Shown here in pieces: positions 34,784 through 43,849 of a DNA stretch of 64,000 nt. The first letter of the stretch is position 1, and the number at the start of each line of letters is the position of its first letter. The stretch covers positions 2,165,501-2,229,500 of the forward strand of contig NZ_CP048209.1 of assembly GCF_010119935.1 (NCBI RefSeq), in the 5' to 3' direction. The notes below the pieces were generated by a model. That model had not been told where the DNA came from, ran no database searches, and worked only from the letters and a program-made list of their open reading frames with translations. Position numbers and translations under genes: made by a program. This DNA is from Paenibacillus lycopersici. GTDB lineage: Bacteria > Bacillota > Bacilli > Paenibacillales > Paenibacillaceae.

Positions 34784-35500
34784 GTGACAATCGTTCCGGC
34801 GGAGACGCCGATGGCGCAAGTCTTGCTGCAAGCGGTGAAGGTGAAGAAAGTGTTCGGCAGGGGCGACAATGCTGTAACCGCTATCAAAAATATCAATCTA
34901 TCCATCCGTCGGGGATCGATGATCGCGCTTAAAGGGCGCTCGGGATCCGGGAAGACGACGCTGCTCAACTTGCTCGCGGCGCTCGATCAGCCGACGGAAG
35001 GCCAGGTCTTCTACGATGGCAAGATCATCTCGGACCTGTCGGAGAAGCAGCGGAGCACATGGCGGCGAACGAACCTCGGACTGGTGTTTCAGGCCTTCGG
35101 CTTGATTCCGCTCATGTCGGCCTACGAGAACGTGGAATTCGGCCTGCGCATCGCGGGCAGCAATCCCGCGCTGCACAAGGAGCGTGCGGAGCAGGCGCTG
35201 GAATGGGTGGGCATGAAAGGAAGGATGAAGCATCGTCCCCCGGAGCTTTCGGGCGGCGAGCAGCAGCGTATCGCGATCGCAAGGGCGATCGCGCATCGTC
35301 CGGCGCTTCTGCTGGCGGACGAGCCTACGGCCGAGCTGGACAGCCGGATGGGATTGCAAGTCATCAAAGTGTTTCGCGACCTCGTTGAGAACTTGGGCAT
35401 GACGATCGTAATGACGACGCATGACCCCGGCATTATGGAAATCGTCGATCATGTTATTGCATTGGAGGATGGAGAGATTGCCGTTGAACCGACCGTCTAA
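34784..35500 (+). CDS. ABC transporter ATP-binding protein (MacB/LolD-type), first ATPase
   Basis: A 238-residue ABC ATPase: Walker A GRSGSGKTTLL (~50), Q-loop LGLVFQAFGLIP, signature LSGGEQQRIAIARAIA, Walker B LLLADEPT, D-loop AELDS and H-loop TTHDP. This class drives FtsX-like permeases for lipids, peptides or antibiotics. GTG 34784 follows GGAAGGGGA; ATG 34811 is an alternative. Its 3' end overlaps the adaptor gene. It is the first gene of a four-gene operon with adaptor, permease and a second ATPase. Confidence 0.88.
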   Translation: MTIVPAETPMAQVLLQAVKVKKVFGRGDNAVTAIKNINLSIRRGSMIALKGRSGSGKTTLLNLLAALDQPTEGQVFYDGKIISDLSEKQRSTWRRTNLGLVFQAFGLIPLMSAYENVEFGLRIAGSNPALHKERAEQALEWVGMKGRMKHRPPELSGGEQQRIAIARAIAHRPALLLADEPTAELDSRMGLQVIKVFRDLVENLGMTIVMTTHDPGIMEIVDHVIALEDGEIAVEPTV

Positions 35501-36524
35501 TCGCCGAAGAGGGCGGATTGGCTTACAAGCCGCCACCGTAATTGTAGCCGCAGCCATGCTGTCCGGCTGTTCCCTGCTCCCAGCCAAAGAAACGACGCTT
35601 CAGCCGCCGCTCATCAAGCCGGTGGAGGAGAAGATCGATGCCGTCGCGGTGAAGAAAGGCACGATCGAACGTTATTTCTCCGGCGCGGCCGTCGTCGCTT
35701 CCAGCCACACGGTCCCCGTCTTCTATAAAGAAAGCGGCAGATTGAAAGCGCTGCACGTGACGCAAGGCGCCGAAGTCAAAGCGGGCCAGCTGATCGCCGA
35801 GCTCGACCGGGGCGATATCGACCTGCGGATCAAGCTGGAGAAGCTGAACCTCGAGCGCGCCCAGATCGCGCTTAACGCCGCCCTGCGCGACGGCGCGTCG
35901 GGCAACGATCTGCGTCTGAAGCAGATTGACGTGGAGCGCGAGCAGATTACGCTCGAGTCCATGCAGCAGCAGCTCGAATCCGCGCAGCTGACGGCACCGA
36001 TCGACGGCGTAATCGCTTATATGGACCAGAAGTCCTCGGGCGACAGCATTAACGGGTATACGCCGATCGTCACGATCGACGACCCGAAGAAGACGTACCT
36101 GGTCTTCGCGGCCGACGACGCGAAGCAGATTGCGTCGATCGAGCGGGAGATGCCCGTTGAGATCACGATCAACAATAAACCGGTCGCGGGCAAGGTGCTG
36201 CAAGCGCCTCTGGATGCGCCGATCACCGGGAACAAGGACGTCGACGAACGCAATACGAAGATGTTGTACGTCGGCATCTCGGATCCGTCCGTCAAGCTCG
36301 AACTCGGCAAATCCGTCCAGATCAAAATCGGTCTGGAGAAGAAATCGAACGTCATCGTCATTCCGCGCAGCGGGCTGCGGACGTATTTGGGGCGCACCTA
36401 CGTGCAAGTGGCCGACGGCGACCGCCGCAAGGAAGTCGACGTGGAACCGGGAATCATGACGCAGACGGATGTCGAGATCAAGAAGGGATTAGAAGAAGGC
36501 ATGAAAGTCATTTTGAATAACTAA
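35484..36524 (+). CDS. HlyD/RND-type efflux adaptor lipoprotein
   Basis: A 346-residue membrane fusion-like protein. The N terminus is basic (MNRPSNRRRGR), then a hydrophobic stretch ending in lipobox MLSGCSLL, so it is a membrane-anchored lipoprotein. Next come a lipoyl/barrel-sandwich half (AVKKGTIERYFSGAAVVAS... HVTQGAEVKAGQLIAELD), a ~55-residue coiled-coil hairpin rich in LKLERAQ-type heptads, the second lipoyl half (SAQLTAPIDGVIAYM) and beta-barrel domains. TTG 35484 is chosen for GGAGAG at 35471-35476; TTG 35478 or ATG 35469 are possible. It overlaps the upstream ATPase by 17 bases. Confidence 0.82.
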   Translation: MNRPSNRRRGRIGLQAATVIVAAAMLSGCSLLPAKETTLQPPLIKPVEEKIDAVAVKKGTIERYFSGAAVVASSHTVPVFYKESGRLKALHVTQGAEVKAGQLIAELDRGDIDLRIKLEKLNLERAQIALNAALRDGASGNDLRLKQIDVEREQITLESMQQQLESAQLTAPIDGVIAYMDQKSSGDSINGYTPIVTIDDPKKTYLVFAADDAKQIASIEREMPVEITINNKPVAGKVLQAPLDAPITGNKDVDERNTKMLYVGISDPSVKLELGKSVQIKIGLEKKSNVIVIPRSGLRTYLGRTYVQVADGDRRKEVDVEPGIMTQTDVEIKKGLEEGMKVILNN

Positions 36525-36556
36525 TCCCTGCGGATCAGGCGAGAAGAGGTGAAACG

Positions 36557-39430
36557 ATGCCAATCGTAACGATGATTTTTCGAAAAATGGCAAAGAACCG
36601 CTGGCTGCAGCTCAACTTGTGGCTGGGGCTTACCATATGCGTCGCGCTGTTCAGCTCGATGCCGCTTTACTCGCACGCGATTTTGCAGCGTACGCTGTTC
36701 AAGGAACTGCAGCAGCTGCAGAAAGACAGCAACGTCTATCCGGGCATGCTGCGCGCGGCGACTTCCGTCTCGGGGGGACGCTCGTTCGAGGTCGTGCACG
36801 GGCTGATCCAGAAGGCGGACCAATACATGGCGGACGCGCCGAAGAGGCTGGGCATGGACGCGCAATCCTACATCGTCTCGCGCAGCACGCAGTCGATCCG
36901 CGTCCTGCCTGCCGACGCATCCGCCCAGGAGAAGCGCGACCTGGTCGTGTCCGGCAGCTTCCGCACCGTATCGGATCTCGAGAAGCGCGTGAACGTGATC
37001 GACGGGCGTCTGCCGGATCCGAAGCGGAGCGACGGCGTCTACGAGGTGCTGGTTACGCCGAAGTTCATTATCGATTTGAAGCGCGATCTGGGCAAGGAAC
37101 TCGTCTACACGGACAAGGATACGGGCGATAAGATCCGTATTATTCCGGTCGGCATCATAGAGTCCAAGCAAGCGAACGCCTACGATCAGATTAATGTCGA
37201 AGCGAACAACAACTCCTTCTACATTCCGTTCGACCAGTTCAATCACGATTTCGTCGACAACCCGGGGAAGCTTAACCTGTCGGTGCTGTCCTGGCAGTAT
37301 TCGCTCGATTATTCCCAGATGAACATCGACCGCATCGACACGTACGTGTCGCAATTCGATGCCATGACCAAATATTTCAATACCCGCCTTGGCATCGGCA
37401 ACGTCGAAATGCCGGCCAAGACGCCGATCGCGACGTACACGGAGAAGAAGGACAAGCTGAACCTGATGCTCTGGTCGCTCTATTCGCCGGTCATGTTCAT
37501 GCTAGCGTTCTATCTCTACATGGCGGCCAATCTCATTATCGACCGGCAGAAAACCGAAATCTCGGTGCTGCGGAGCCGCGGCGCCAGCCGGATGCAGATC
37601 ATGTCCGTGTTTCTGTTCGAAAGCTTGCTGCTCGGGCTGCTGGCGCTCGCGGCGGGTCCGTTCATCGGCGTCTATTTCACCAAGCTGCTCGGCGCGTCCA
37701 GCGGGTTCCTGGAATTCGTGTCGCGTGCCTCGCTTGACGTCGTTCTGAACAGCACCTCTTACAAAATCGCCGCCGGCGCGGTCGTGGGCTCGATCATTCT
37801 GATCCTGATCCCGGCCTTCCTGGCGACGAAGGTGACCATCGTCGGCCACAAGCAGCAGATGGCGCGGCTCACGAAGCTGTCGTTCTGGCATACGATCGGC
37901 GCGGATTTTATTCTGATCGGCATATCGGTCTACATGCTGTACCGCTTCAACAACCAGCTTTCCGACTTGAAGCAGCTCGCGCTCGATCCGACCTCCATTC
38001 AGGTCGATCCGCTCATGTTCTTCATGCCGGCGATTTTCTCGCTTGGCGCGGGGCTGTTCATTCTTCGGATCTATCCGTGGTTCATTAAATTGGTGTTCTG
38101 GGTCGGACGCAGATGGTGGACGCCGGCGCTCTATTCCACGCTGCTGCAGATCAGCCGTTCCTCGACCCAGTATTTGACGATCAAGGTGTTTCTGATCATG
38201 ACGATCGCGACGGGGCTGTTCAGCGCGAACGCCGCCCGCACGATCAACGGGAACATGGAGGACCGGATTCAGTATACGACCGGCTCCGATATCCAGCTCT
38301 CCGTCCATTGGGATAATGACGCGCCGCCGCCTCCGCCGCCGGGGGCGCCGCAAGGCGGAGATTCAGGCGATTCGACGGCGACGAAGCCGAAGGTCGTCAC
38401 GTACACGGAGCCTTCGTTCATCACGATGACCCAGCTGGCGGGCGTCGACACGGCCGCGCGCGTCTTCCGCAGGCCGGATGCCAGCTTCTCCGCGAACGGA
38501 CAGAACGGCTCCGTCACCTTGTACGGCATCGATACGTACGAGTTCGGCAAAGTCGCCTGGATGCGCGGTGGACTGCTGCAGTATCCGTTGAACAGTTACT
38601 TGAACCTGATCGCGTCGAATCCGAAGGCGGTGCTCGTCTCGCGTTCGATGGCGAAGCAGTACGGCGTCAAAGCCGGCGATACGATTTCCGCGAAGTGGGA
38701 GGGGCTCGACAGCGCGGACTTCATCGTCTACGGCATCGTCGATTACTGGCCGGGCTGGAGCCCGCTGCCGACCTCGGGCAATGCGGACGACGAGAACGTC
38801 AGGCTGCCGAACCTCATCGTCGGCCAGCTGTCTTATATCCAGAATCACTTGGCGCTCGAGCCGTACGAAGTATGGATCAAGCTGAAGGACGGCGAGGGCA
38901 GCAAAGTCATTTATGACGATCTGATCAAGAAGAACATTCCGATCGAGAAGCTCGTCGATGCCAACCAGCTGCTGATCCGTTCCAAGAACGATCCGTTCCG
39001 GCTGGCAATCAACGGCGTCATGACGCTCGGCTTCGTCATTTCGATGCTCATCAGCTTCTTCGGCTTCCTGTTGTTCTGGGTGCTGACGTTGTCGCGCAGA
39101 ACGCTGCAGTTCGGCATATTGCGGGCGATGGGGATATCGTTCAGGCAGATTCTCGGCATGCTCTTAAGCGAGCAGCTGCTGACCTCGGCGGCGGCGATTC
39201 TGTTCGGCGTCATCATCGGCAATACCGTCAGCCGCTTGTTCGTGCCGCTGTTCCAGCTGTCCTTCAACGCGTCGGATCAAGTGCCGCCGTTTGCGATCGT
39301 CCGCCAACTGAGCGATTACGTGCAGCTGTACAGCGTCGTCGGCTTGATGCTGGCGATCGGCCTTGGCGTGCTGGCCTACCGCGTATCCCGCATGAAGATC
39401 ACGCAAGCGCTGAAGCTAGGGGAGGAATAA
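36557..39430 (+). CDS. Large FtsX-type ABC transporter permease
   Basis: A 957-residue permease with ten predicted helices: one near residue 20-38, an extracellular domain (~40-300), three helices with the first FtsX domain (~310-440), helices ~455-530, a second extracellular domain (~570-815), and three C-terminal helices with the second FtsX domain (~820-945). A Pro-rich linker (DAPPPPPPGAPQGG) lies near residue 592-605. Both FtsX modules in one chain suggest it forms the complete membrane part. The substrate is unknown; the mechanotransmission type MacB/BceB and lipoprotein-release families are the nearest relatives. Confidence 0.85.
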   Translation: MPIVTMIFRKMAKNRWLQLNLWLGLTICVALFSSMPLYSHAILQRTLFKELQQLQKDSNVYPGMLRAATSVSGGRSFEVVHGLIQKADQYMADAPKRLGMDAQSYIVSRSTQSIRVLPADASAQEKRDLVVSGSFRTVSDLEKRVNVIDGRLPDPKRSDGVYEVLVTPKFIIDLKRDLGKELVYTDKDTGDKIRIIPVGIIESKQANAYDQINVEANNNSFYIPFDQFNHDFVDNPGKLNLSVLSWQYSLDYSQMNIDRIDTYVSQFDAMTKYFNTRLGIGNVEMPAKTPIATYTEKKDKLNLMLWSLYSPVMFMLAFYLYMAANLIIDRQKTEISVLRSRGASRMQIMSVFLFESLLLGLLALAAGPFIGVYFTKLLGASSGFLEFVSRASLDVVLNSTSYKIAAGAVVGSIILILIPAFLATKVTIVGHKQQMARLTKLSFWHTIGADFILIGISVYMLYRFNNQLSDLKQLALDPTSIQVDPLMFFMPAIFSLGAGLFILRIYPWFIKLVFWVGRRWWTPALYSTLLQISRSSTQYLTIKVFLIMTIATGLFSANAARTINGNMEDRIQYTTGSDIQLSVHWDNDAPPPPPPGAPQGGDSGDSTATKPKVVTYTEPSFITMTQLAGVDTAARVFRRPDASFSANGQNGSVTLYGIDTYEFGKVAWMRGGLLQYPLNSYLNLIASNPKAVLVSRSMAKQYGVKAGDTISAKWEGLDSADFIVYGIVDYWPGWSPLPTSGNADDENVRLPNLIVGQLSYIQNHLALEPYEVWIKLKDGEGSKVIYDDLIKKNIPIEKLVDANQLLIRSKNDPFRLAINGVMTLGFVISMLISFFGFLLFWVLTLSRRTLQFGILRAMGISFRQILGMLLSEQLLTSAAAILFGVIIGNTVSRLFVPLFQLSFNASDQVPPFAIVRQLSDYVQLYSVVGLMLAIGLGVLAYRVSRMKITQALKLGEE

Positions 39431-39433
39431 GCG

Positions 39434-40315
39434 ATGATCCATTGCGACGGACTTGTGAAAATTTATAAAACCGACGATCTGGAAGTCGTCGCGCTGCAAG
39501 GGCTTGACCTGCACGTCGAAGCCGGCGAGCTGATGGCTATCATCGGCAACAGCGGCAGCGGCAAATCGACGCTGCTGAACATGCTGGGCGGGCTTGACCG
39601 CCCGTCCGCCGGCAAGCTGACCGTGGACGACAAGGATTTGCTGAAATTCACGGAGAAGGATCTGGTCACGTACAAGCGAGAAACGGTCGGCTTCGTCTGG
39701 CAAAACAATGCGCGCAACCTCATTCCATACTTGACGGCGCTCGAGAACGTGGAGCTGCCGATGATGCTCAAGGGGCGCAACAAGCGGCTGCGGGCGCTGG
39801 AACTGCTGGATGCGGTCGGCCTCAGCCACCGCATCAAGAACCGGCTCAGCGAGCTGTCGGGCGGCGAGCAGCAGCGCGTGGCGATTGCCATCGCGCTGTC
39901 GAACGAGCCGAAGCTGCTGCTCGCGGACGAGCCGACCGGCTCGCTTGATACGAAGATGTCGAATCAAATTCTGGACCTGTTCCGCGAGCTGAACCGCAGC
40001 ATCGGCATTACGATCGTCATCGTTACGCATGACCCGCATCTTGCGCGTAAAGTAGACCGCGTCGTCGCGATCCGCGACGGCAAAACGTCGTCGGAGATTA
40101 TCCGGCGCCAGTCGTACGCGGAGGAGCTCGCAGCGCTGGAGAACGGCGACATCGCCGTCGCGGAGGAGAGCCACGTGGAATACGCCGTCATCGACAAGGC
40201 CGGACGGCTCCAAATCCCGTCGACTTACCTGCAGGCGGACGAATTCAAAGAGAAGAACAAAGTGCGCGTCGAGATGGAAGACGGCCGGATCATCATCTAT
40301 CCGCCCGAATCTTGA
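39434..40315 (+). CDS. ABC transporter ATP-binding protein with AbrB-like C-terminal tail, second ATPase
   Basis: A 293-residue protein. Residues 1-225 are an ABC ATPase (GNSGSGKSTLL, VGFVWQNNARNL, LSGGEQQRVAIAIAL, LLLADEPTGSLD, VTHDP). Residues ~245-293 form an added domain beginning YAVIDKAGRLQIPSTYL and ending VRVEMEDGRIIIYPPES, which has the look of a SpoVT/AbrB swapped-hairpin half. A spacer (~228-245) joins them. The gene starts 3 bases after the permease stop. Having a second, different ATPase in one operon with one fused permease is unusual; the two may form a heterodimer. Confidence 0.85.
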   Translation: MIHCDGLVKIYKTDDLEVVALQGLDLHVEAGELMAIIGNSGSGKSTLLNMLGGLDRPSAGKLTVDDKDLLKFTEKDLVTYKRETVGFVWQNNARNLIPYLTALENVELPMMLKGRNKRLRALELLDAVGLSHRIKNRLSELSGGEQQRVAIAIALSNEPKLLLADEPTGSLDTKMSNQILDLFRELNRSIGITIVIVTHDPHLARKVDRVVAIRDGKTSSEIIRRQSYAEELAALENGDIAVAEESHVEYAVIDKAGRLQIPSTYLQADEFKEKNKVRVEMEDGRIIIYPPES

Positions 40316-40344
40316 TTGCAGCACGCCAATACGCGACACAGCCG

Positions 40345-40376
40345 AGACCGCTTTCGAGATGAAGGCGGTCTTTCGG
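40345..40376 (+). terminator. Intrinsic terminator of the ABC operon
   Basis: An 11-bp stem AGACCGCTTTC/GAAGGCGGTCT (40345-40355, 40361-40371) with a five-base loop, then TTCGG. Confidence 0.65.
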
Positions 40377-40435
40377 TTCCGCGTGCGCGCATCGGCAGCC
40401 CGGAGTGATGTTCCGATATAACGATTAATTCATAG

Positions 40436-40464
40436 TTTACGGGTAGGAATAATGAATGTATAAT
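40436..40464 (+). promoter_or_regulatory. Promoter of the SsuE-type reductase gene
   Basis: TTTACG (40436-40441) and a perfect TATAAT (40459-40464) are 17 bases apart. An inverted repeat ATTCAT/ATGAAT (40428-40433 and 40452-40457) brackets the -35 and spacer and could be an operator. Confidence 0.65.
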
Positions 40465-40500
40465 GAGCCTATCCAGTAGTCGATTAGGGGGAGTAATCAT

Positions 40501-41040
40501 ATGCCAAAAGTAATCGTCATTAACGGAAGCCCGAATCCGGTATCCCGTCTGAACGGCATTCTATTGTACGCCGAGGAGAAGCTCGTTGCGCTCGGTTGGG
40601 AAATCGCGCACCTGCATGTCGCGTCGCTGCCCGCGGAAGACTTGATCAAAGCCCGGTTCGACAGCCCGGCGATCGCCGAAGCAAGCCGTCTCGTCGCGGA
40701 AGCCGACGCGGTCATCGTAGCAAGTCCCGTCTACAAGGCGTCGTACACCGGCGTGCTGAAGACGTTCCTCGATCTTCTCCCGCAGAAAGGGCTCGCCGGC
40801 AAAATCGTCCTTCCGTTCTTCATCGGCGGCACGATCGCGCATCTGCTCGCGATCGATTTCGCGCTGAAGCCGCTCCTATCGGCGCTGTACGCCAAGCATG
40901 TGGAGACCGGCGTCTACGCGGTCGATTCGCAAATCTTGAAAACCGACGACGGTTCGTTCATCCTCGAAGAGGAGCTCGCGCAGCGGCTGAACGCGGCGGT
41001 CGCTTCGTTCGCGGAGACGACGCTGCTGCTGAAGCAGTAG
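40501..41040 (+). CDS. NADPH-dependent FMN reductase, SsuE type
   Basis: A 179-residue flavodoxin-like reductase that supplies reduced FMN, in SsuE to alkanesulfonate monooxygenase. Visible features: INGSPNPVSRLNGIL phosphate-binding loop, VASPVYKASYTGVLKTFLDLLP (the SsuE/ArsH-like conserved block) and FFIGGTIAHLLAIDFALKPLL. ATG 40501 follows AGGGGGAG. No ssuABCD genes are adjacent, so sulfur assimilation is only suggested. It stands alone between two terminators. Confidence 0.85.
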   Translation: MPKVIVINGSPNPVSRLNGILLYAEEKLVALGWEIAHLHVASLPAEDLIKARFDSPAIAEASRLVAEADAVIVASPVYKASYTGVLKTFLDLLPQKGLAGKIVLPFFIGGTIAHLLAIDFALKPLLSALYAKHVETGVYAVDSQILKTDDGSFILEEELAQRLNAAVASFAETTLLLKQ

Positions 41041-41111
41041 ACACCGACTGACGGCAGCCGTCTTCGCGCGGCGGCCGCCGTAATCGTGCCTTGGCGCTCA
41101 TACGCCTAATA

Positions 41112-41154
41112 AAAAAGCAGCGGTTCCGGACGATCCGGAGCTCCGCTGCTTTTT
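41112..41154. terminator. Bidirectional terminator between ssuE-like gene and pepF
   Basis: Arms AAAAAGCAGCGG (41112-41123) and CCGCTGCTTTTT (41143-41154) with an inner TCCGGA pairing. Confidence 0.8.
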
Positions 41155-41179
41155 ATGTTGCCTCCCGGCGGGAAGCCGA

Positions 41180-42970
41180 TTATTTCGTCAATTGTTCCAT
41201 TTGCTCGATCAGGCTTTCGAAGACGCTCATCGCTTCCTCAATCGGCTGCGGCGAGGACATGTCGACACCGGCCTTCTTGAGAATGTTGATCGAGTAATCG
41301 CTGCCGCCGCTCTTCAGGAAGCCGAGGTAGCGATCCACCGCAGGCGCGCCTTCCTCCAGAATCTGCTTCGAGAAGCTCGTCGCGGCGGAGAAGCCTGTCG
41401 CGTACTTGAAGACATAGAAGCTGGTATAGAAATGCGGGATGCGCGCCCATTCCATCTCGATGTCCTTGTCGATGACCATGCCGTCGCCGTAGTACAGCTT
41501 GTTGAGATCGTAGTAGATTTTGCTCAGATCCTGCGGCGTCAAGGAATCGCCTTCCTCCGCGCGCTGGTGGATGAGCATCTCGAATTCCGCGAACATCGTT
41601 TGACGGAACACCGTCGTGCGGAATTGGTCGGCGTAGTAGGTGAGCAGGTACATTTTCTCCTTCGGATCGGTCGACTTCTTCAGCATGTAATCCATGAGAA
41701 GCGCTTCGTTCAGCGTCGAGGCGACCTCGGCCAGGAAGATGGTGTACTGCGCGTCGCGGTAGTCCTGATTGCTGTCGGAATAGTAGGAATGCAGCGCGTG
41801 GCCCATTTCATGCGTCAGCGTGAACATGCTGTTCAGGTTGTCCTTATGGTTCAGCAGCACGTAAGGATGCGTGCCGTACGCGCCCCAGCTGTAAGCGCCG
41901 GTCCGCTTGCCTTCGTTCTCGTAGACGTCGATCCACTTGTCGTCGAAGCCCTGCTGCAGCACGTTCAAATAGTCTTTGCCGAGCGGCTGCAAGCTTTCTT
42001 TGACCGTCTCTTTCGCCTGCTCGTAGGTAATGTCCATCTTGAATTCGTCCACCAGCGGCGCGAACAGGTCGTACATATGGAGCTCGTCGACCTTCAGCAG
42101 CTTCTTGCGCAGCTCCATGTAACGGTACATGAGCGGCAGATGCTTGTGAATCGTGCCGATCAGGTTCGTATAAACCTCTTTCGGAATGTTATCGCCGTAG
42201 AGCGACATTTCGAGCGTCGACGGGTATTTGCGCGCGCGGGAATAGAAAATGTTCTTCGTCACGTTCGCGCTCAGCGTGGCGGCGATCGTGTTCTTCAATT
42301 TGCCGTACGTGTCGTACATGGCCTTGAAAGCGCCGGCCCGCACGTCGCGGTTCTTGCTCTCGAGGAACTGTATGTAGCGGCCTTGGGTCAGTTCGACTTC
42401 CTCGCCGTTGTCGTCCTTTACTTTCGGGAACTTCAGATCGGCGTTGTTCAGCATGCTGTAAATCGTGTTCGGCGCCTGGCTGATGTTGCCGACTTGCGCA
42501 AGCAGCGCTTCTTCCGACTTGGAGAGCACATGCGCTTTCTGACGGCGCATTTCTTCCAGCGTTTGGCGGTATTTCGCCAGGTCCGGATTCTCGATCATCG
42601 CATTCAGCGCCTCGTCCGACAGGGCGAGCACTTCCGGCGTAACGAAGGACAGCGCTTCGCCGGTTTCGACGCTCAGCTTCTTCGATTTCTCCGAGAGCGC
42701 CTGGAAGCTCGGCTCGGCGGTATCTTCGTGATGCTTCATGTTCGCGTATACGTAGAGGCGTTCGACCTTAAGCGACAGATCGTCTTCGAGCTGGAAGCAA
42801 GCTTTCAATTGCGCCGGATCGGCCAGCTTGCCCTGGAACGCCGCGACGCCTTTCATTTGCTCTTTCGCCTGCGCGTATTCCTTGTCCCATGCGGATTGAT
42901 CCGCGAATAAGTCCTCGAGCTTCCAATGGTATTCGGGTGCGGTTTCGGATCGTTTCAGTACGTGGTTCAT
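41180..42970 (-). CDS. pepF: Oligoendopeptidase F (M3B metallopeptidase)
   Basis: Cytoplasmic zinc endopeptidase that cleaves short peptides. The 596 residues begin MNHVLKRSETAPEYHWKLEDLF, typical of PepF, and hold the zinc site HEMGHALHSYYSD (HExxH) near residue 385, with the third ligand Glu about 25 residues on in FLAEVASTLNE. Length is normal (~600). ATG at 42970 has AGGAGG upstream; a longer in-frame extension with a signal-like stretch lacks support. A long antisense open frame over this gene is a codon-bias shadow. Confidence 0.95.
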   Translation of the reverse strand: MNHVLKRSETAPEYHWKLEDLFADQSAWDKEYAQAKEQMKGVAAFQGKLADPAQLKACFQLEDDLSLKVERLYVYANMKHHEDTAEPSFQALSEKSKKLSVETGEALSFVTPEVLALSDEALNAMIENPDLAKYRQTLEEMRRQKAHVLSKSEEALLAQVGNISQAPNTIYSMLNNADLKFPKVKDDNGEEVELTQGRYIQFLESKNRDVRAGAFKAMYDTYGKLKNTIAATLSANVTKNIFYSRARKYPSTLEMSLYGDNIPKEVYTNLIGTIHKHLPLMYRYMELRKKLLKVDELHMYDLFAPLVDEFKMDITYEQAKETVKESLQPLGKDYLNVLQQGFDDKWIDVYENEGKRTGAYSWGAYGTHPYVLLNHKDNLNSMFTLTHEMGHALHSYYSDSNQDYRDAQYTIFLAEVASTLNEALLMDYMLKKSTDPKEKMYLLTYYADQFRTTVFRQTMFAEFEMLIHQRAEEGDSLTPQDLSKIYYDLNKLYYGDGMVIDKDIEMEWARIPHFYTSFYVFKYATGFSAATSFSKQILEEGAPAVDRYLGFLKSGGSDYSINILKKAGVDMSSPQPIEEAMSVFESLIEQMEQLTK

Positions 42971-43156
42971 AGGAACCCTCCTCGCCTCGGTTTGGGATGG
43001 TGAATCGGACATTGCGGCATGGGGCGCTTGCGGGAGCAAGCCGTCCGCGCTGCTGCGCAGCAGCGAGAGCGAGAGAACGATCGGCAGCCACTTCACGGCA
43101 GAGGTCACGCTCCTTTGACAGAATGTGCCTCTTAGTGTGACCCGGCCGCGCGTTCG

Positions 43157-43330
43157 TTATGACCCCATGGTCGTCAAACTGTACACGATCAGGAAAAATG
43201 CGAAGGCGATGAATACGATCGCCGTGAGCGCAAGGCCTCTTCGCATGCTTGCGGGAATGTTGTTTCGCTGCATAAGGATGATGCCGCCCAGCGAAAAAGC
43301 CGCGATGATGAAAATGATCGTCGATGTCAT
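43157..43330 (-). CDS. Small two-helix membrane protein
   Basis: A 57-residue protein (MTSTIIFIIAAFSLGGIILM...) with two hydrophobic segments (~2-20, ~33-52) around a basic turn RRG. Start is uncertain: GGGGAG lies 17 bases upstream of this ATG, better placed for a GTG six bases earlier (43336). No known family recognised. Confidence 0.5.
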   Translation of the reverse strand: MTSTIIFIIAAFSLGGIILMQRNNIPASMRRGLALTAIVFIAFAFFLIVYSLTTMGS

Positions 43331-43435
43331 ATCCACGTGACTAATGATCTCCCCTTCGCAAAGCCTATGCATGTTCGCATAGGGTTATGTTCGCTATGCA
43401 GGTTCCAATTTCCTCCTGCTCGGAGGAGGCTGTCG

Positions 43436-43669
43436 TTAAATCGCGCGGAAACCTGCCATGATCGAGGCGCGCTCTTCTTCCTTGCCTACGAAATCCTCGG
43501 GACGGAAGCGGTTCTCGGCCCAATGCAGCATCTCCTGGCGGCTGACGAACGTATGGCATTCTTCGCCCCATTGATCGGAAATTTCGCGGACGATCAGCGT
43601 CTTGCCCTGCACCTCGACGTTGAGCATGTTGTATTTGTCGGTTTTATAAATTTGCACTTTCTTGAACAT
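43436..43669 (-). CDS. Conserved-looking small protein
   Basis: A 77-residue soluble protein, MFKKVQIYKTDKYNMLNVEV at the N terminus, with two tryptophans and a charged C-terminal half (SRQEMLHWAENRF). Beta-strand-rich N half then helix. ATG at 43669 has AAGGGAT upstream. I do not know the family. Confidence 0.6.
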   Translation of the reverse strand: MFKKVQIYKTDKYNMLNVEVQGKTLIVREISDQWGEECHTFVSRQEMLHWAENRFRPEDFVGKEEERASIMAGFRAI

Positions 43670-43849
43670 AAGACCATCCCTTCAATAATAAAGCTCGTCT
43701 ATCTTCCCATGATAGCCAATAAACGGGGTAGAAATCAAATGGCACGCATGTTAGAATATGGCAACCGGACTCGCGGAACCCGCGCGTTCTGCCGTTCGGA
43801 GACGAGAAGAGAATGTAGAAGAGATGAGCAGAGACGAGGAGAGATGAGA

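Noticed and set aside
41192..42910. 572-codon plus-strand open frame opposite pepF
   Set aside because: Low-sense Arg/Val/Leu/His composition expected from the complement of GC-rich coding sequence; pepF has intact catalytic motifs and a ribosome site.
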